Positions 1 through 10,900 of a DNA stretch of 64,000 bases are shown one piece after another; the first letter of the stretch is position 1, and every line of letters begins with the position of its first letter. A program made the position numbers and the translations under genes. The stretch is from Nakamurella sp. PAMC28650. Lineage in GTDB: Bacteria; Actinomycetota; Actinomycetes; Mycobacteriales; Nakamurellaceae. Below the pieces are notes generated by a model. That model had not been told where the DNA came from. It saw nothing but the letters and a program-made list of their open reading frames with translations, and made no database searches. The stretch covers positions 2,356,001-2,420,000 of the forward strand of contig NZ_CP060298.1 in the NCBI RefSeq assembly GCF_014303395.1. The letters are read 5' to 3'.

Positions 1-259
1 CCCGTGGTCGGCCTCTCCCGGGTGAACGCAGGGTCGATCGGGTCCGGACATCCGGTGGTGAACCGCTCATCGCCTACCGAAGGTGACAATGCGCCGGAAC
101 CCTCGCGAGCAGGAATGCACTCCCAGGAACCGCCGCGGCCGGTAGTTCGGTATGCGAAACTGGTAGCCGTTCGGCAGAGTTCTTCGACCATTACCCGGGG
201 GTATGTGTGGCGCTGTTCTGTGCGCCGACCAAGCGCCGTCGTCTCGGAATGTCAGCGAG

Positions 260-1081
260 ATGAGGCAGGTCGATTGGGGTTCGGCCACCGACCGCGGCCA
301 CGTTCGTGCGGTCAACGAAGACGCGTTGTTGACCGCGCCGCCGGTGTTCCTGGTGGCCGACGGGATGGGCGGCTACGCGGCCGGGGCCACGGCCAGCGCG
401 ATCGTCGTCCAGGAGTTCGCGGCACCTGCTGACACGTCGTCGGTGACGGCCGAATGGGTGATGGATTCCTTCCGTCGGTCACAGGACCGGATCAGAGGTG
501 CCGCCGCGGGCGGCACGACCGTCGCCGGATTCGCCGCGGTCGAGCAGAACGGCCTGCCCTACTGGTTGATCTTCAACATCGGCGACTCCCGGGTCTACCG
601 CTGTTCGGCCGGGACCGTCTCGCAGATCAGCGTCGACCACTCGGTGGTGCAGGAATTGATCGAGCTCGGTGACGTCTCGCCGGAGAAGGCCAGATTCCAC
701 CCGCAGCGTCACATCATCACCAGGGCGGTCGGATCGCCGGACGGGCCGCGGCCCGACTTCTGGTTGCTCCCCGCCACCGGGGGGGACCGCCTGATGATCT
801 GCTCGGACGGGGTCACCAGCGAGTTGGACGCCGACCAGATCGCCGAGCTGACCTCGGCAGTGGACACCTGCCCGCAGCAGGTGGCCCAGTCGCTGGTCGC
901 GTCGGCCCTGAGCGCCGGCGGGAGGGACAACGTGACCGTGGTCGTGGTGGATGTGGTGGCCGTGGATCCCGACGTGAGTGCGGGCGAATCACCGGTCGTC
1001 CGCAGGCCGGCGACACCAGACGACCGCACGTTGCCGCGCCTGCCGGAAATCGCCCTGGTCGGCGGCGGTGACGCCTCATGA
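260..1081 (+). CDS. PP2C-family Ser/Thr protein phosphatase
   Basis: Soluble metal-dependent phosphatase of about 273 residues that would reverse phosphorylation by the kinase encoded two genes downstream. The PP2C motifs appear in order: a start resembling DWGSATDRGHVRAVNED, then VADGMGGYAAG, GDSRVYR, HIITRAVG, MICSDGV and GGRDNVTVVVV. The metal-binding Asp residues of VADGMGG, CSDG and GRDN are all present, so it should be active. I chose the ATG at 260 because PP2C homology begins at once there; an upstream in-frame ATG at 203 adds 19 residues that look non-coding. The stop overlaps the next start (ATGA), so it is first in a translationally coupled run with FHA and kinase genes. The 1-259 stretch upstream holds no gene I can support. 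Confidence 0.93.
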   Translation: MRQVDWGSATDRGHVRAVNEDALLTAPPVFLVADGMGGYAAGATASAIVVQEFAAPADTSSVTAEWVMDSFRRSQDRIRGAAAGGTTVAGFAAVEQNGLPYWLIFNIGDSRVYRCSAGTVSQISVDHSVVQELIELGDVSPEKARFHPQRHIITRAVGSPDGPRPDFWLLPATGGDRLMICSDGVTSELDADQIAELTSAVDTCPQQVAQSLVASALSAGGRDNVTVVVVDVVAVDPDVSAGESPVVRRPATPDDRTLPRLPEIALVGGGDAS

Positions 1082-2481
1082 CCGGGCTCGTGACCGGCTC
1101 GTACGAATACCAGCCGGGCTCGGCTCACCTGGCCGTCTCCTCCAGATGTGGCGTGCTCACCTCCGACGGCGTACTCGCGGCGCGGCTCTGGCCGTTGGTC
1201 GTCAGGGGGACCGCACTGTCGGGTCTGCTGGAGGAAGCCCTGCGGGACGGCTTGGCGCAGCTGCCGGATCTGGTCATGTTCGAACTCGACGCCGGGGCGC
1301 TGCGCGTGATCGTCCGGGGCAAGATCACCGTGCGGGTGCGATCGGTCGCCGGCGACGGGGCAGAGTTCGACGGTCAGTCCGTCCGGACGTGGAACGAGCA
1401 GGTCTTCGAGCATCCGTTGTCCCTCGGCGCGGGGGAGGAGGTCGGTTCCGCTCTGCCGCTGCATTCCGGTGCCGTCCTCGCGGCGGGTTTCCGGTGGACG
1501 GCTGATGGAACGACTGCGGACGCCACCCCGTCGGAGCACGGTGGGGACAAGAGGACGAACGCCTTGTCGGTCGGTGGCGTGAGCAAGCACGCCACTGCAG
1601 TGCCGGGCCCGACGTCGGTCAACGATCCCAGCCCGGCCGATCCCAGCCCGGCCGATCCCAGCCCCGCTCATCCCAGCCCGGTTGCCTCCGCGCAGACCCC
1701 GGTGCCGGAGTCGCCGTCGACGCGGTCGGGGCTTCCGGACACCAGGATGGAGCCGATCGACGACTCGTTCGAGCACCTCTTCGAGTCGACGGTGATGCGG
1801 AGCGTGGAGGACGCCGCGGTCCGCACGCCGCCGGAGGAACTGCTGATGCTCCCGGCGGCTCCGGCGACGACGTCCGGGACGCCCGCGGGCGCGGTCGAGA
1901 AGGCCGCCGCCGCGTTCGACCCGGCCTCCGCCGGTTCCGATCCGGTCTCCGCCGTGCCGGATCTGCAGAACCGGCCGGGCGACCACGACGGATCCACCAT
2001 CATGGCGGGCGAACTCGCCGTGCTGCGCGGCTCCACCGGGGATCCGATCCCGGTCACCTCCACCACCCCCACCACCGGTACCCCCACCACGGGCACCCCC
2101 ACCACCTCCGCGCGCCAGGGCGCCCCCGCCCCGGCGGATCGCTGGCTCCTGCTGCAGTTCTCGACCGGCCAGAGCGTGGAGGTCGATCGCAGCGTCGTGA
2201 TCGGCCGCCGCCCGCAGGTCGATCGGGTGTCGGGCACCGACATCCCCCATCTGGTGACCGTGCCCAGCCCGCAGCAGGACATCTCTCGATCGCACGTGGC
2301 CGTTCGTCCCACGGCCACCGGCTGCGTGGCAGTGGACCTGGGTTCGACCAACGGGAGCGTGATTCGTCGGGCCGCCGGCGGGAGTGCGGTGCTGGCCCAG
2401 GGTGGCATCCTGGACCTGCAACCCGGCGACACGATCGATCTCGGCGACGGTGTCACCGCCACCCTGAGGGCTCCGTCGTGA
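1078..2481 (+). CDS. FHA-domain protein with Pro-rich linker
   Basis: Protein of 467 residues. The N-terminal 130 or so residues form a compact domain I cannot name. Next comes a low-complexity linker with tandem DPSPA repeats (15-bp units near 1624-1680) and TPTTG repeats near 2064-2105. The C-terminal FHA domain spans about residues 375-460, with IGRRPQ, ISRSHVAV and DLGSTNGS. FHA domains bind phosphothreonine, so this is a likely reader of the adjacent kinase. It overlaps both neighbours by 4 bp, implying coupled translation with phosphatase and kinase. No signal peptide or membrane helix is visible, so it is probably cytoplasmic. The FHA call is secure; the role in the pathway is inferred from position. 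Confidence 0.88.
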   Translation: MTGLVTGSYEYQPGSAHLAVSSRCGVLTSDGVLAARLWPLVVRGTALSGLLEEALRDGLAQLPDLVMFELDAGALRVIVRGKITVRVRSVAGDGAEFDGQSVRTWNEQVFEHPLSLGAGEEVGSALPLHSGAVLAAGFRWTADGTTADATPSEHGGDKRTNALSVGGVSKHATAVPGPTSVNDPSPADPSPADPSPAHPSPVASAQTPVPESPSTRSGLPDTRMEPIDDSFEHLFESTVMRSVEDAAVRTPPEELLMLPAAPATTSGTPAGAVEKAAAAFDPASAGSDPVSAVPDLQNRPGDHDGSTIMAGELAVLRGSTGDPIPVTSTTPTTGTPTTGTPTTSARQGAPAPADRWLLLQFSTGQSVEVDRSVVIGRRPQVDRVSGTDIPHLVTVPSPQQDISRSHVAVRPTATGCVAVDLGSTNGSVIRRAAGGSAVLAQGGILDLQPGDTIDLGDGVTATLRAPS

Positions 2482-4172
2482 CGAAGCTGCCGACCGCGCC
2501 GCCGGAGATCCCGGGTCTGACGATCGTCCGTCCCCTCGGAGGCGGGGGATTCGCCGACGTCTACCTGTACGAGCAGAGGGCCCTCGGCCGAAATGTGGCA
2601 GTGAAGGTGCTGCGCGCCAACGCATCCACCGACGAGGTGCAGCGCCAGTTCACGGCCGAGAGCCGTCTGATGGCAGCTCTGTCCGACCACATCAACATCG
2701 TGACCATCCACGACGCGGCGATCGCCCCCGACGGACGCCCCTATCTGGTGATGGCCTACTGCCCCGGGCTGAATCTGGCGGACCGCTACAAGACCCAGCA
2801 GATCGCCGTGGCCGAGGTGCTGTCGATCGGGGTGCAACTGGCCGGTGCAGTCGAAACCGCCCACCGCCAGGGCATTCTGCACCGCGACATCAAACCGGCC
2901 AACGTCCTGACGGCGGCGGGTGGCCGTCCGGCCCTCACCGATTTCGGCATCTCGGTCGCCATGGGGGTGCTGCACGAGGAGGAATCCGTCGGGCTCTCCA
3001 TTCCCTGGTCCCCTCCGGAGATGCTCAGCGGCACCCCGACCGGCGATCATCGAGCCGACGTCTATTCCCTGACGGCAACGCTTTTCACTCTCCTCGCCCG
3101 CCGCTCGCCCTACGAGCTCCCGGGCCGGTCGAATGATCAGGTCGACCTGATCACGCGGATCCAGCGCACCGCTCTGACCCCGACCGGGCGCCCCGATGTC
3201 CCGCAGAGCGTCGAAGTGGTGCTGGCGACCGGGTTGGCCAAGGACCCCGCACGCAGATATCAGAGTGCACTCGAGTTGGCCAGGGCCCTGCAGCGGCTCG
3301 AATCCGAGATCGGCGGTGCCATCACGCCGGTCGACATCTCTGCCGAGGACCCGGTGGCGGCGCGGGCCGAGATCGCACCCGAGAACGATGGCCGGACGCG
3401 GATCCGCCCGCTGGTGATCGAAGCACAGGGGGTGATCCAGGCACCCGGCGTGATCCAGGCACCCGGCGTGATCCAGCAGGTGATCGGGGCACATCAGTCG
3501 ACGACCTCGCCGTCCGGGTCGTCGATCGACCGCACCCAGATGCGGGGAACCACGGGCCCGACGATGGGCTCCGGCCAGGCGGCTGCCACCGACCACCAGG
3601 GCGCTCCCGAGCACACCCGGATGCGCGGCATCGCGCCCCACCCCGGCTATCTCGGCCAGGTCCCCTCTCTGCACCCCCGGCCACCGGCCGACACCCAGGC
3701 GCGCCCGCAGCCGCCGGCGATCCCGGCGGCGGTCCCGCAGTCGGCCGCGAAGCGATCCCGGCTTCCGTTGATGATCGGTGTGGGCGCCGCCGTGGTCCTG
3801 ATCGCGGTGATCGGCCTGGTGGTCGGGACGCGCGGCAGTGCTCCGGCGGCCGCTCCGGTCGCGGCCCCGACCACCCGGCCGACCTCCCCGGCTCTGGTTC
3901 AGGTCAACCCGGCGCCGACGCCGATGGATCTGACCGGCGCGAGATCAGGGAGCGACGTCGTCTTCACCTGGAAGAATCCCAGCCCGCTGACCGGGGATCG
4001 GTACCAGTGGCGCCGGACCGACCAGGATGCGGCGCAGTCCGTTTCCTGGTCCGACAGCTCCGGGACCACGGCGACCGTCGCCGGGGTTTCCCGCGCCTGC
4101 ATCGAGGTGGTCGTCATCCGGGCCGACTCCAGCCTGTCGAGCCCGGCGCAGGCCTGCGGGCCGAAGGCCTGA
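2478..4172 (+). CDS. transmembrane Ser/Thr protein kinase (PknB type) with outer Fn3-like domain
   Basis: Hanks-type kinase of 564 residues. The catalytic domain occupies about residues 1-275, with glycine loop GGGGFADVY, the lysine in VAVKVL, catalytic loop HRDIKPAN, DFGIS and the SPPE motif, so it looks active. A Pro/Ala-rich juxtamembrane linker carries an 18-bp repeat encoding VIQAPG (3431-3480). One membrane helix lies at about 428-451. The roughly 110-residue outer part resembles a single Fn3/Ig domain with two Cys (SRACIEV and AQACG). Some PknB-family kinases have PASTA repeats outside; this one does not. It overlaps the FHA gene before it. Firmicute type VII systems contain EssB, a single-pass kinase-fold protein, so the architecture is suggestive, but EssB is a pseudokinase and this is not. 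Confidence 0.93.
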   Translation: MTKLPTAPPEIPGLTIVRPLGGGGFADVYLYEQRALGRNVAVKVLRANASTDEVQRQFTAESRLMAALSDHINIVTIHDAAIAPDGRPYLVMAYCPGLNLADRYKTQQIAVAEVLSIGVQLAGAVETAHRQGILHRDIKPANVLTAAGGRPALTDFGISVAMGVLHEEESVGLSIPWSPPEMLSGTPTGDHRADVYSLTATLFTLLARRSPYELPGRSNDQVDLITRIQRTALTPTGRPDVPQSVEVVLATGLAKDPARRYQSALELARALQRLESEIGGAITPVDISAEDPVAARAEIAPENDGRTRIRPLVIEAQGVIQAPGVIQAPGVIQQVIGAHQSTTSPSGSSIDRTQMRGTTGPTMGSGQAAATDHQGAPEHTRMRGIAPHPGYLGQVPSLHPRPPADTQARPQPPAIPAAVPQSAAKRSRLPLMIGVGAAVVLIAVIGLVVGTRGSAPAAAPVAAPTTRPTSPALVQVNPAPTPMDLTGARSGSDVVFTWKNPSPLTGDRYQWRRTDQDAAQSVSWSDSSGTTATVAGVSRACIEVVVIRADSSLSSPAQACGPKA

Positions 4173-4173
4173 C

Positions 4174-4860
4174 ATGGGGATCCAGGTGGAATTCTGCGGC
4201 GAGTGGTTCACACCCGACCCTGCCTGCCTCTTCGAGATCGGCCGCGACGGCAATCTGCAGGTGGACGGCAACCCCTATCTGCACCGGCGGTTCCTCACCC
4301 TGGAATGCATCGACGGCATGTGGTGGTTGGCCAACGTCGGAAGCCAGTTGTCGGCCACGGTGTCCGACGTCACGGGAGCGCTGCAGGCCTGGCTGGCCCC
4401 GGGTGCGCGACTGCCGATGGTGTTCGGCGACACCTCGGTGCTGTTCACCGCCGGTCCGACCACCTACGAGATGGCGATCGTCAACGACGAAGCGGCCTTC
4501 GCGATGTCCGAGGTCGGCCGGGCCGAGAGTGGTGAGACCACCATCGGGCCGGTCACTCTCACCCCGTCGCAGAAGCAGCTCATCCTGGCCCTCGCCGAAC
4601 CGCTGCTGAGGAGGGAGGGGACCAGCGTCAGTTCCATCCCGTCGTCCAAGGAGGCAGCGGCGCGACTGGGCTGGGAGCAGACCAGGTTCAACCGCAAGCT
4701 CGACAACGTGTGCGACAAGCTCGACCGCCGGGGGGTACGAGGTCTGCGCGGTGGGGTCGGCCAACTGGCGGTGAACCGGAGGGCCCGGCTGGTCGAGCAC
4801 GCCGTCGCGACCCGCCTGGTGGTCGCCGGGGACCTCGTGCTGCTGGACCCGGTCGAATGA
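4174..4860 (+). CDS. FHA-like domain fused to C-terminal winged-helix-like domain
   Basis: Protein of 228 residues starting at ATG 4174, one base after the kinase stop; an in-frame upstream extension would run into the kinase gene. The N-terminal half has the beta-rich pattern of an FHA-type domain (FEIGRDGNL, then LQVDGNPYLHRRFL), although the usual S-x-x-H pair is poorly conserved. The C-terminal half (about 130-228) starts LTPSQKQLILALAE and contains EAAARLGW and FNRKLDNVCDKL, which look like a helix-turn-helix or winged-helix segment. This suggests a phosphorylation-responsive DNA-binding protein or adaptor controlled by the kinase before it. I am fairly confident it is a real gene, less so about DNA binding. 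Confidence 0.75.
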   Translation: MGIQVEFCGEWFTPDPACLFEIGRDGNLQVDGNPYLHRRFLTLECIDGMWWLANVGSQLSATVSDVTGALQAWLAPGARLPMVFGDTSVLFTAGPTTYEMAIVNDEAAFAMSEVGRAESGETTIGPVTLTPSQKQLILALAEPLLRREGTSVSSIPSSKEAAARLGWEQTRFNRKLDNVCDKLDRRGVRGLRGGVGQLAVNRRARLVEHAVATRLVVAGDLVLLDPVE

Positions 4861-4942
4861 CGACCACGACCCGCCCCCGCGTTTCACCGTCCGGGCGAAG
4901 ACCCACGCATACCTGTGTTCTCGACCGGATCCTGGAGGATCG

Positions 4943-7900
4943 ATGATCATCTTTCCGAGGCGGTGGTCCCGTGCCCAGCGCGGGATCGCGGCCGGGTTGG
5001 TCGGAACCCTGGTCGCCGCGACGGTGGCCGCTTTCGCCCTCGACTCGCCCGGTTACGCCCAGACGGACGTCGATCTCTCGACCAGCACGGTGTGGACCAC
5101 CAACAACACCGACGGGGTCGTCGGCCGGGTCAACCTGCAGGTCGAGCAACTGAACTCGTCCTTCAAATCGGACCCGAACTTCGATGTCCTGCAGGGGCAC
5201 GGACGGATCTACACGGTCGACCGTTCCGGGAATCTGCTCAAGACGGTCAACGACGCCACGGTGACGACGGGCGCGGCCCTCGGTCTGCCGAAAGGCGCAG
5301 GCGTCGGGTACGGCGGCGGCGTGCTGAGCATCGTCGATCCGGCCACCGGCAAGCTGTGGGCCGGAACTGCCGACGCCCTGGCCGGTCTGGACCCCGCGGT
5401 CACCCCCCCGCTGCTGGTGACCGCGGCCCACGCCGTCACGACCGTCTCCCTGACCGGAACTCCTTTCACCGTCGCGGCCGGATCGAACAAGCTGTGGTCG
5501 TTGGCCTTCGGGACAGATGGTGTGCTCGCGGGCGGGTCGACCGACAAGACCGGAAGAGTGGTTCCGCCCCCTCCCACGACCCTGCCCGGTGCGGCGCTGA
5601 GTGCGACACCGCCGGGTGCCGCGCTGAGTGCGACACCGCCCGGTGTCGCCGGGTCCCTCTCGATCACGGCCGTCGGCGACGTCCCCGTGGTACTCGATGC
5701 CGGCGCCGGACAACTGCTGATCGGCACGCACCGCATCGCGGTGGCCGACGCCGCCGACGCGGTTCTCCAGCAACCGGGCCCCGCCGCCGACGCCGTACTG
5801 GTGGAGACGAAATCGGCACTGCTGCAATATCCTCTCAACGGTGACGCGCCGAAGACGTTGTACAGCAACGGGAACGGTCAGGCGGTGGCCCCGGTGCTGC
5901 TGGACGGCTGCGTCTGGGCGGCCTGGAACGGACCTTCGACGGTGGAGGCGCTGGCCTGCGACGGCAATACCGCCCGGAGCGTCACGCTGCCCGGAACCGG
6001 TGCGCGGGACCCGGTTTTCCGGGTCAACGACCACGCCATCGTCCTGAACGACCGCATCTCCGGGACCATCTGGGCGCTGGACAAGAACATGACGGTCACC
6101 GTCATCGACAACTGGGACCAGGTCAAGCCGGAGGATCAGAGCCAGAAGGCGACCAACTCCGACGGCAGCAAGACCCAGTCGAGCGAGATCGCCGCCTCCC
6201 GGGCCGACTGCACCAAACAGGGCCCCGCCAGGTCGACGGCCGCCGATGCCAAGTTCGAGGTCAGGGCCGGTCGATCGACGGTGCTGCCCATCCTCGACGA
6301 CGTCACCGCGGGGGACTGCGCCGCGGTGATCGTCGCCGGTGTCTCGGCGCTGCCGGCCGCCGCCGGCTCGGTCGACATCGTGAACGCCGGACAGGCCGTC
6401 CAGGTCACGGTCCCCCCGGGAGCCTCCGGCCCGCTGCCCACCCTGACGTACACGATCGACGACGGCATCAACCCGGCGGTGCAGGCGAGCCTGTCGATCT
6501 CGGTGGCACCCGCGTCGCAGGTCGGCGACGTCAAGAAGCAGCGCGACTCCTCGACCGTGGTCGAGATCAACGGCTCCATCGGCTACGACGTGCTGCCCGA
6601 CTACTACTCCACGACGGGCGACGATCTGTACCTGACGGGCGCCACCGCCACCACGGCGGGTGACTCGGTCGACTACGCACCCGGCGGCCGGATCACCTTC
6701 CACGACAAGGGATCCTCCGGTACGGGCAATCACGAGGTCTTGTTCACCATCACCGACGGCCGGGTGGTCAGATCCGGCAAGCTCACCGTCGACGTCAAGC
6801 CGGACGGCAGCGCGCAGCCCATCGCCTCGGCCGTGGTGGCCCGGTCGTTGCCCGGTGTACCGGTGACGGTCAAACCCCTGAGCAGCGTGCTCTCGCCGGG
6901 CCTGGACCCCCTCCAGTTGACGGCGGTGTCCATCAAGGGGGCCGCCGGCGGCGCCACGGCGAGCCTGTCCTCCGCCGACGACAGCGTGGTGCTGCAGTCG
7001 GCGACGGCCGGCACCTACTACTTCACCTACAAGGTGGTGGCCGGGCAGGGCAGGTCGACCGGCGTGCTGCGGTTCGACGTCACGGCTCCGCCGGCCCGGC
7101 CGGGCCCACCGTTGGCCACCGCTGACGTGGTCTACCTGCCGGAGGGCGACTCGGTGAGGGTCGACCCGACGGCCAACGACGTCGACCCGAACGACGCCGG
7201 ACTGGCCCTTGCGCAGGTGGGTCCGGACAGCACCGGCACCCTCACCGTGACGACCACGCGGATGCAGACGCTGCAGATCGCGGCCAGGGGGATCCTCTCG
7301 GGCACCGCCGTGATGTCCTACGTCGTCTCCAACGGAATCGGCAGCGCCACCGGCCAGATCCGGGTGATACCGGTACCGGCCCTGCAGGATCCGCCGACGC
7401 CGACCGCCGGTCCGATCTCCCTGACGGTGCGGGCCGGTGATGCGCTCACCCTGCCGATGGCGCGCTTCGCCACCGATCCGCGGGGGGAGTCGTTGACTCC
7501 GTCGATCGTGTCCAGCGCGGCCGCCGTTCCCGGCGTGCTCTTCTCGAACGCCACCGAGATCCGCTACCTGGCGCCGGTCACCCCTCCGAGTGCCCCGGTC
7601 AAGTTCAGCTACAGCGTGCGCAACACCAGCGGCCAGACGTCGGCGGCGGCCACGGTCACCCTGACGATCACGCCCCGTGACCCGTCGGGCGACTCCGCCC
7701 CGAACACGCCGACCACCGTGATCGGCAGGGTGCTGGCCGGTCGGTCGACGACCGTCGAGCTGCCGCTGGACGGGATCGACCCCGATGGTGACTGGGTCGA
7801 CGCGACCAAGGTCAACGGCACCGCCCGGGGGCTGGGAACCGCGACGGTGACCGGGTTGTCGTCGTTGACCTACAACGCGCTGGCCAAACCCGGGGTGGAC

Positions 7901-10900
7901 ACCATCACCTATACCGTGTCCGACCCGTACGGCAAGCAGACCACCGGCACGGTGACGATGATCGTGGTCGCCACACCGAATGTGGTCCAACCGCCGGTGG
8001 CCCCGAACCTGGTCGCGTCGGTGCGGCCCGGCAAGGCCGTCGCCGTACGGCCGCTCGAATCCGGTGTCACCGGCGAGAACGTCAGGCTGGCCACGCCGGC
8101 CGTCGACCAGGTGGCCGGCTGGCAGGCGGTCGGAGACGGTGATGCCCTGGTGATCGGTGCCGCCGGGAAGTCAAGTGGCGTCGCGGCTTTCACCTATCAC
8201 GTGATCGATGACCGGGGGCTGACGGCGAGCGGTGTGATCACCGTGACCATCTCCCCGACGGCGCCGTTGGTCCCGCCGGTCGCCCAGGACGTGATCGTGA
8301 CCAGCGCGATGGTCAAGGACAAGCTCAACGCCACCGTCGATGTCGGCGGTTCGATCCAGAACAACACCGGGAAGGCGAACGAGCTCACCGTGGCGGCCAC
8401 CGCCGGCGGACCGGCGGTGACGATCGCCCCGCACGCCTTCCGGATTCCGCTCACGGCCAACCGGCAGGTGTTGGCCTACACCGCGACGGATACCCAGGCG
8501 CAGGTCGCGACGGCCTTCATCGTGGTGCCGGCCAAGTCCGCGCTGGTGCTGCTGCCCCCACCGCCGCCCACGCCGCAGCAGAAGACGCCACCGCCGGACC
8601 AGCCCCCCGTTCCCCGGCAGTCGGTGCCGACCATCACGGTGGCGGCCGGCGCCACCGCGAATGGCCGGATCGCTGACTACGTCGACGTTCCGGCGGGCCG
8701 GACCGCGCAGATCCCGGCCGGTTCCGCGTTGTCGGCCACCCAGGGGACGGGCCGTCGACTCGACGCCGGAACGTTCAGCTACACGGCCGACAAGAACGGC
8801 AACGGTCCCGACGTCCTGACGGTCAGGGCGTCCGACGGTTCCTCGGCCGCGGTGGCCGTGAGTGTTCCGATCTCCATCATCCCGACCACCCCGGTGCTGA
8901 ACGGCACCACCCTGGACGTCGAGGTCGGCACCTCGGGAACGATCAACCTGGCCAGCCTGGTGAGCCCGGCCAACTACCCGGACATGGGTGCGCTGAAGTT
9001 CATGGCCACCAGCGCCGTCAGTGGTTTCACCGCATTCCGCAACGGCACGACGCTGACCGTCGCCGTCTCCAACTCGGTGAAGAAGGGGTCGTCCGCGCAG
9101 GTGCCGATCAGCGTCACCGACACCAGGGGCGCCACGGTCACCGCAGCCGTCACGGTGACTGCGACGGGCACCACCAAACCGCTGCCCACCGTCGGCGACC
9201 AGAGCCAGGTGGGCCGCCCCGGGGTGGCCACCAGTTTCCCGGTGCTCAACGGCAGCTCCGACCCCTACGGCACCGGGCTCACCCTTCTTCCTGCACCGAA
9301 GGTGTTGCAGGGCAGAGGCTCTGCCACCATCAGTGGTTCGAATGTGCTGATCACCCCGGCCGCCGGGCAGATCGGGAACGTCGTCGTCCAGTTCACCGTC
9401 GCCGATGGCACCAAGGATCCGTCCCGTCAGGTGTCCGGGCAGCTCACCCTCACGGTCAAGGACAAGCCGCACGCCCCCGGGCAGCCGACCCCGGTACCCA
9501 ACTCGGCCACCGCCAGTTCGGTCACCCTCACGTGGGACTGGCAGCCCAGTTGGGCCAACGGCGGAACGATCACACCGTTCGTCGTCAGTGCTCCGGGCAT
9601 CCCGGACACCACCTGCCAGAACAGCAACTGCCAGATCGGCAACCTCACGCCCGGCCGCAGCTACGCGTTCACCGTCAGCGTCTCGAACGAGGACGGCACC
9701 AGCAGATCGACGCCCTCGGCACCGATCACGCCGGACGCCAGCCCGCCGGCCCCGGCTGCTCCGTCGGTCACGCTCACCGCGGACCGACAGCTGACCGTCA
9801 GCTGGTCCATCGGCAAGGACGACCGGTCCTACAGCCCGATCTCGACGGCCACTCTGACCGAGGTGGTCAACGGGGTTGACGGCACGGCCGGCCGGGTCGC
9901 GGTGTCCGGGCCGGGCCGGCAGGCCTTCGACGGCCTTGACATCACCGCCACCTACTCCTTCTACCTCACCGTCACCAACAGCAAGGGCACCGTCCGATCG
10001 CAGGCCAGTTCGCCACAGCACCCGAACACCACACCCGGCCCGCCGACCGGGGTGAAGCTGGCCTTCGACCCCGACCCCCGGGCGGTGACCGTGTCCTGGG
10101 CCCCACCGGCGGGTAGTGCCCAGCGCCCCGCCCCAGTGGGCTACACCGTGACCTACGCCTCGAACGGCTCGACGATGACGGTCAGCGCGTCCGGCGACGC
10201 CACCTCGGTCGCGATTCCCGGACCCGTCGACGGCTCGACCTACACGGTGGACAAGATCGTGGCCACCAACAAGTACGGCAACGGCGATCCGTCCGGGGGG
10301 TCAGGGAACACGGTGACCCCGTTCACCCGGCCGACGGCGGTGACCGGGGTCGGTGCGACCGCCACCGGCGCCGACAGTTCGGTCAGACTCGACAACGTGC
10401 AGGGCGGGCGGTCCAGTGGCCGCCAGGGCGCCGATTCCTACTCCACCGACGGCAACAGCTGGAGGGGATTCAACCCCGGCGACGTGGTGACGACCGATTC
10501 CAACGGATCTCCGCTGGCCAACGGCACCCAGTACACGTTCCGGGTGCGGGTCTGCTACCCGCCGGAGGACCCCTACTCGAATGCGCAACTGTGCGGGGAT
10601 CCCGGCAGCGGCCAGGCCACCCCGTACGGGCCGGTCGGTACGCCGGCCAACGTCCGGCAGACCGACCAGAGCTCCACCCAGATCCGCTTCAACTGGAGTC
10701 CACCGGCCGACAACGGTCGTGGGCCCATCACCACGAGCTACAGCGTCGACGGCGGACCGATGACCGTGTTCGGGCAGGGGGATGCCACCGTGGTGGTCGG
10801 GGCCTGGACCTGCGGCACCAGCCACACCATCTCGGTGCAGGCGTCCGATTCGGCCGGGCATTCCGGCCCGGCGTCCGGCACGGTGACCGGCTCCACCTCC

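Noticed and set aside
4688..7990. 1100-codon minus-strand open frame antisense to the giant surface-protein gene
   Set aside because: Arg/Gly/Asp-rich, low-complexity translation with no motif; a shadow of a real GC-rich gene on the other strand. The same applies to 709-2625 and 8171-10021.
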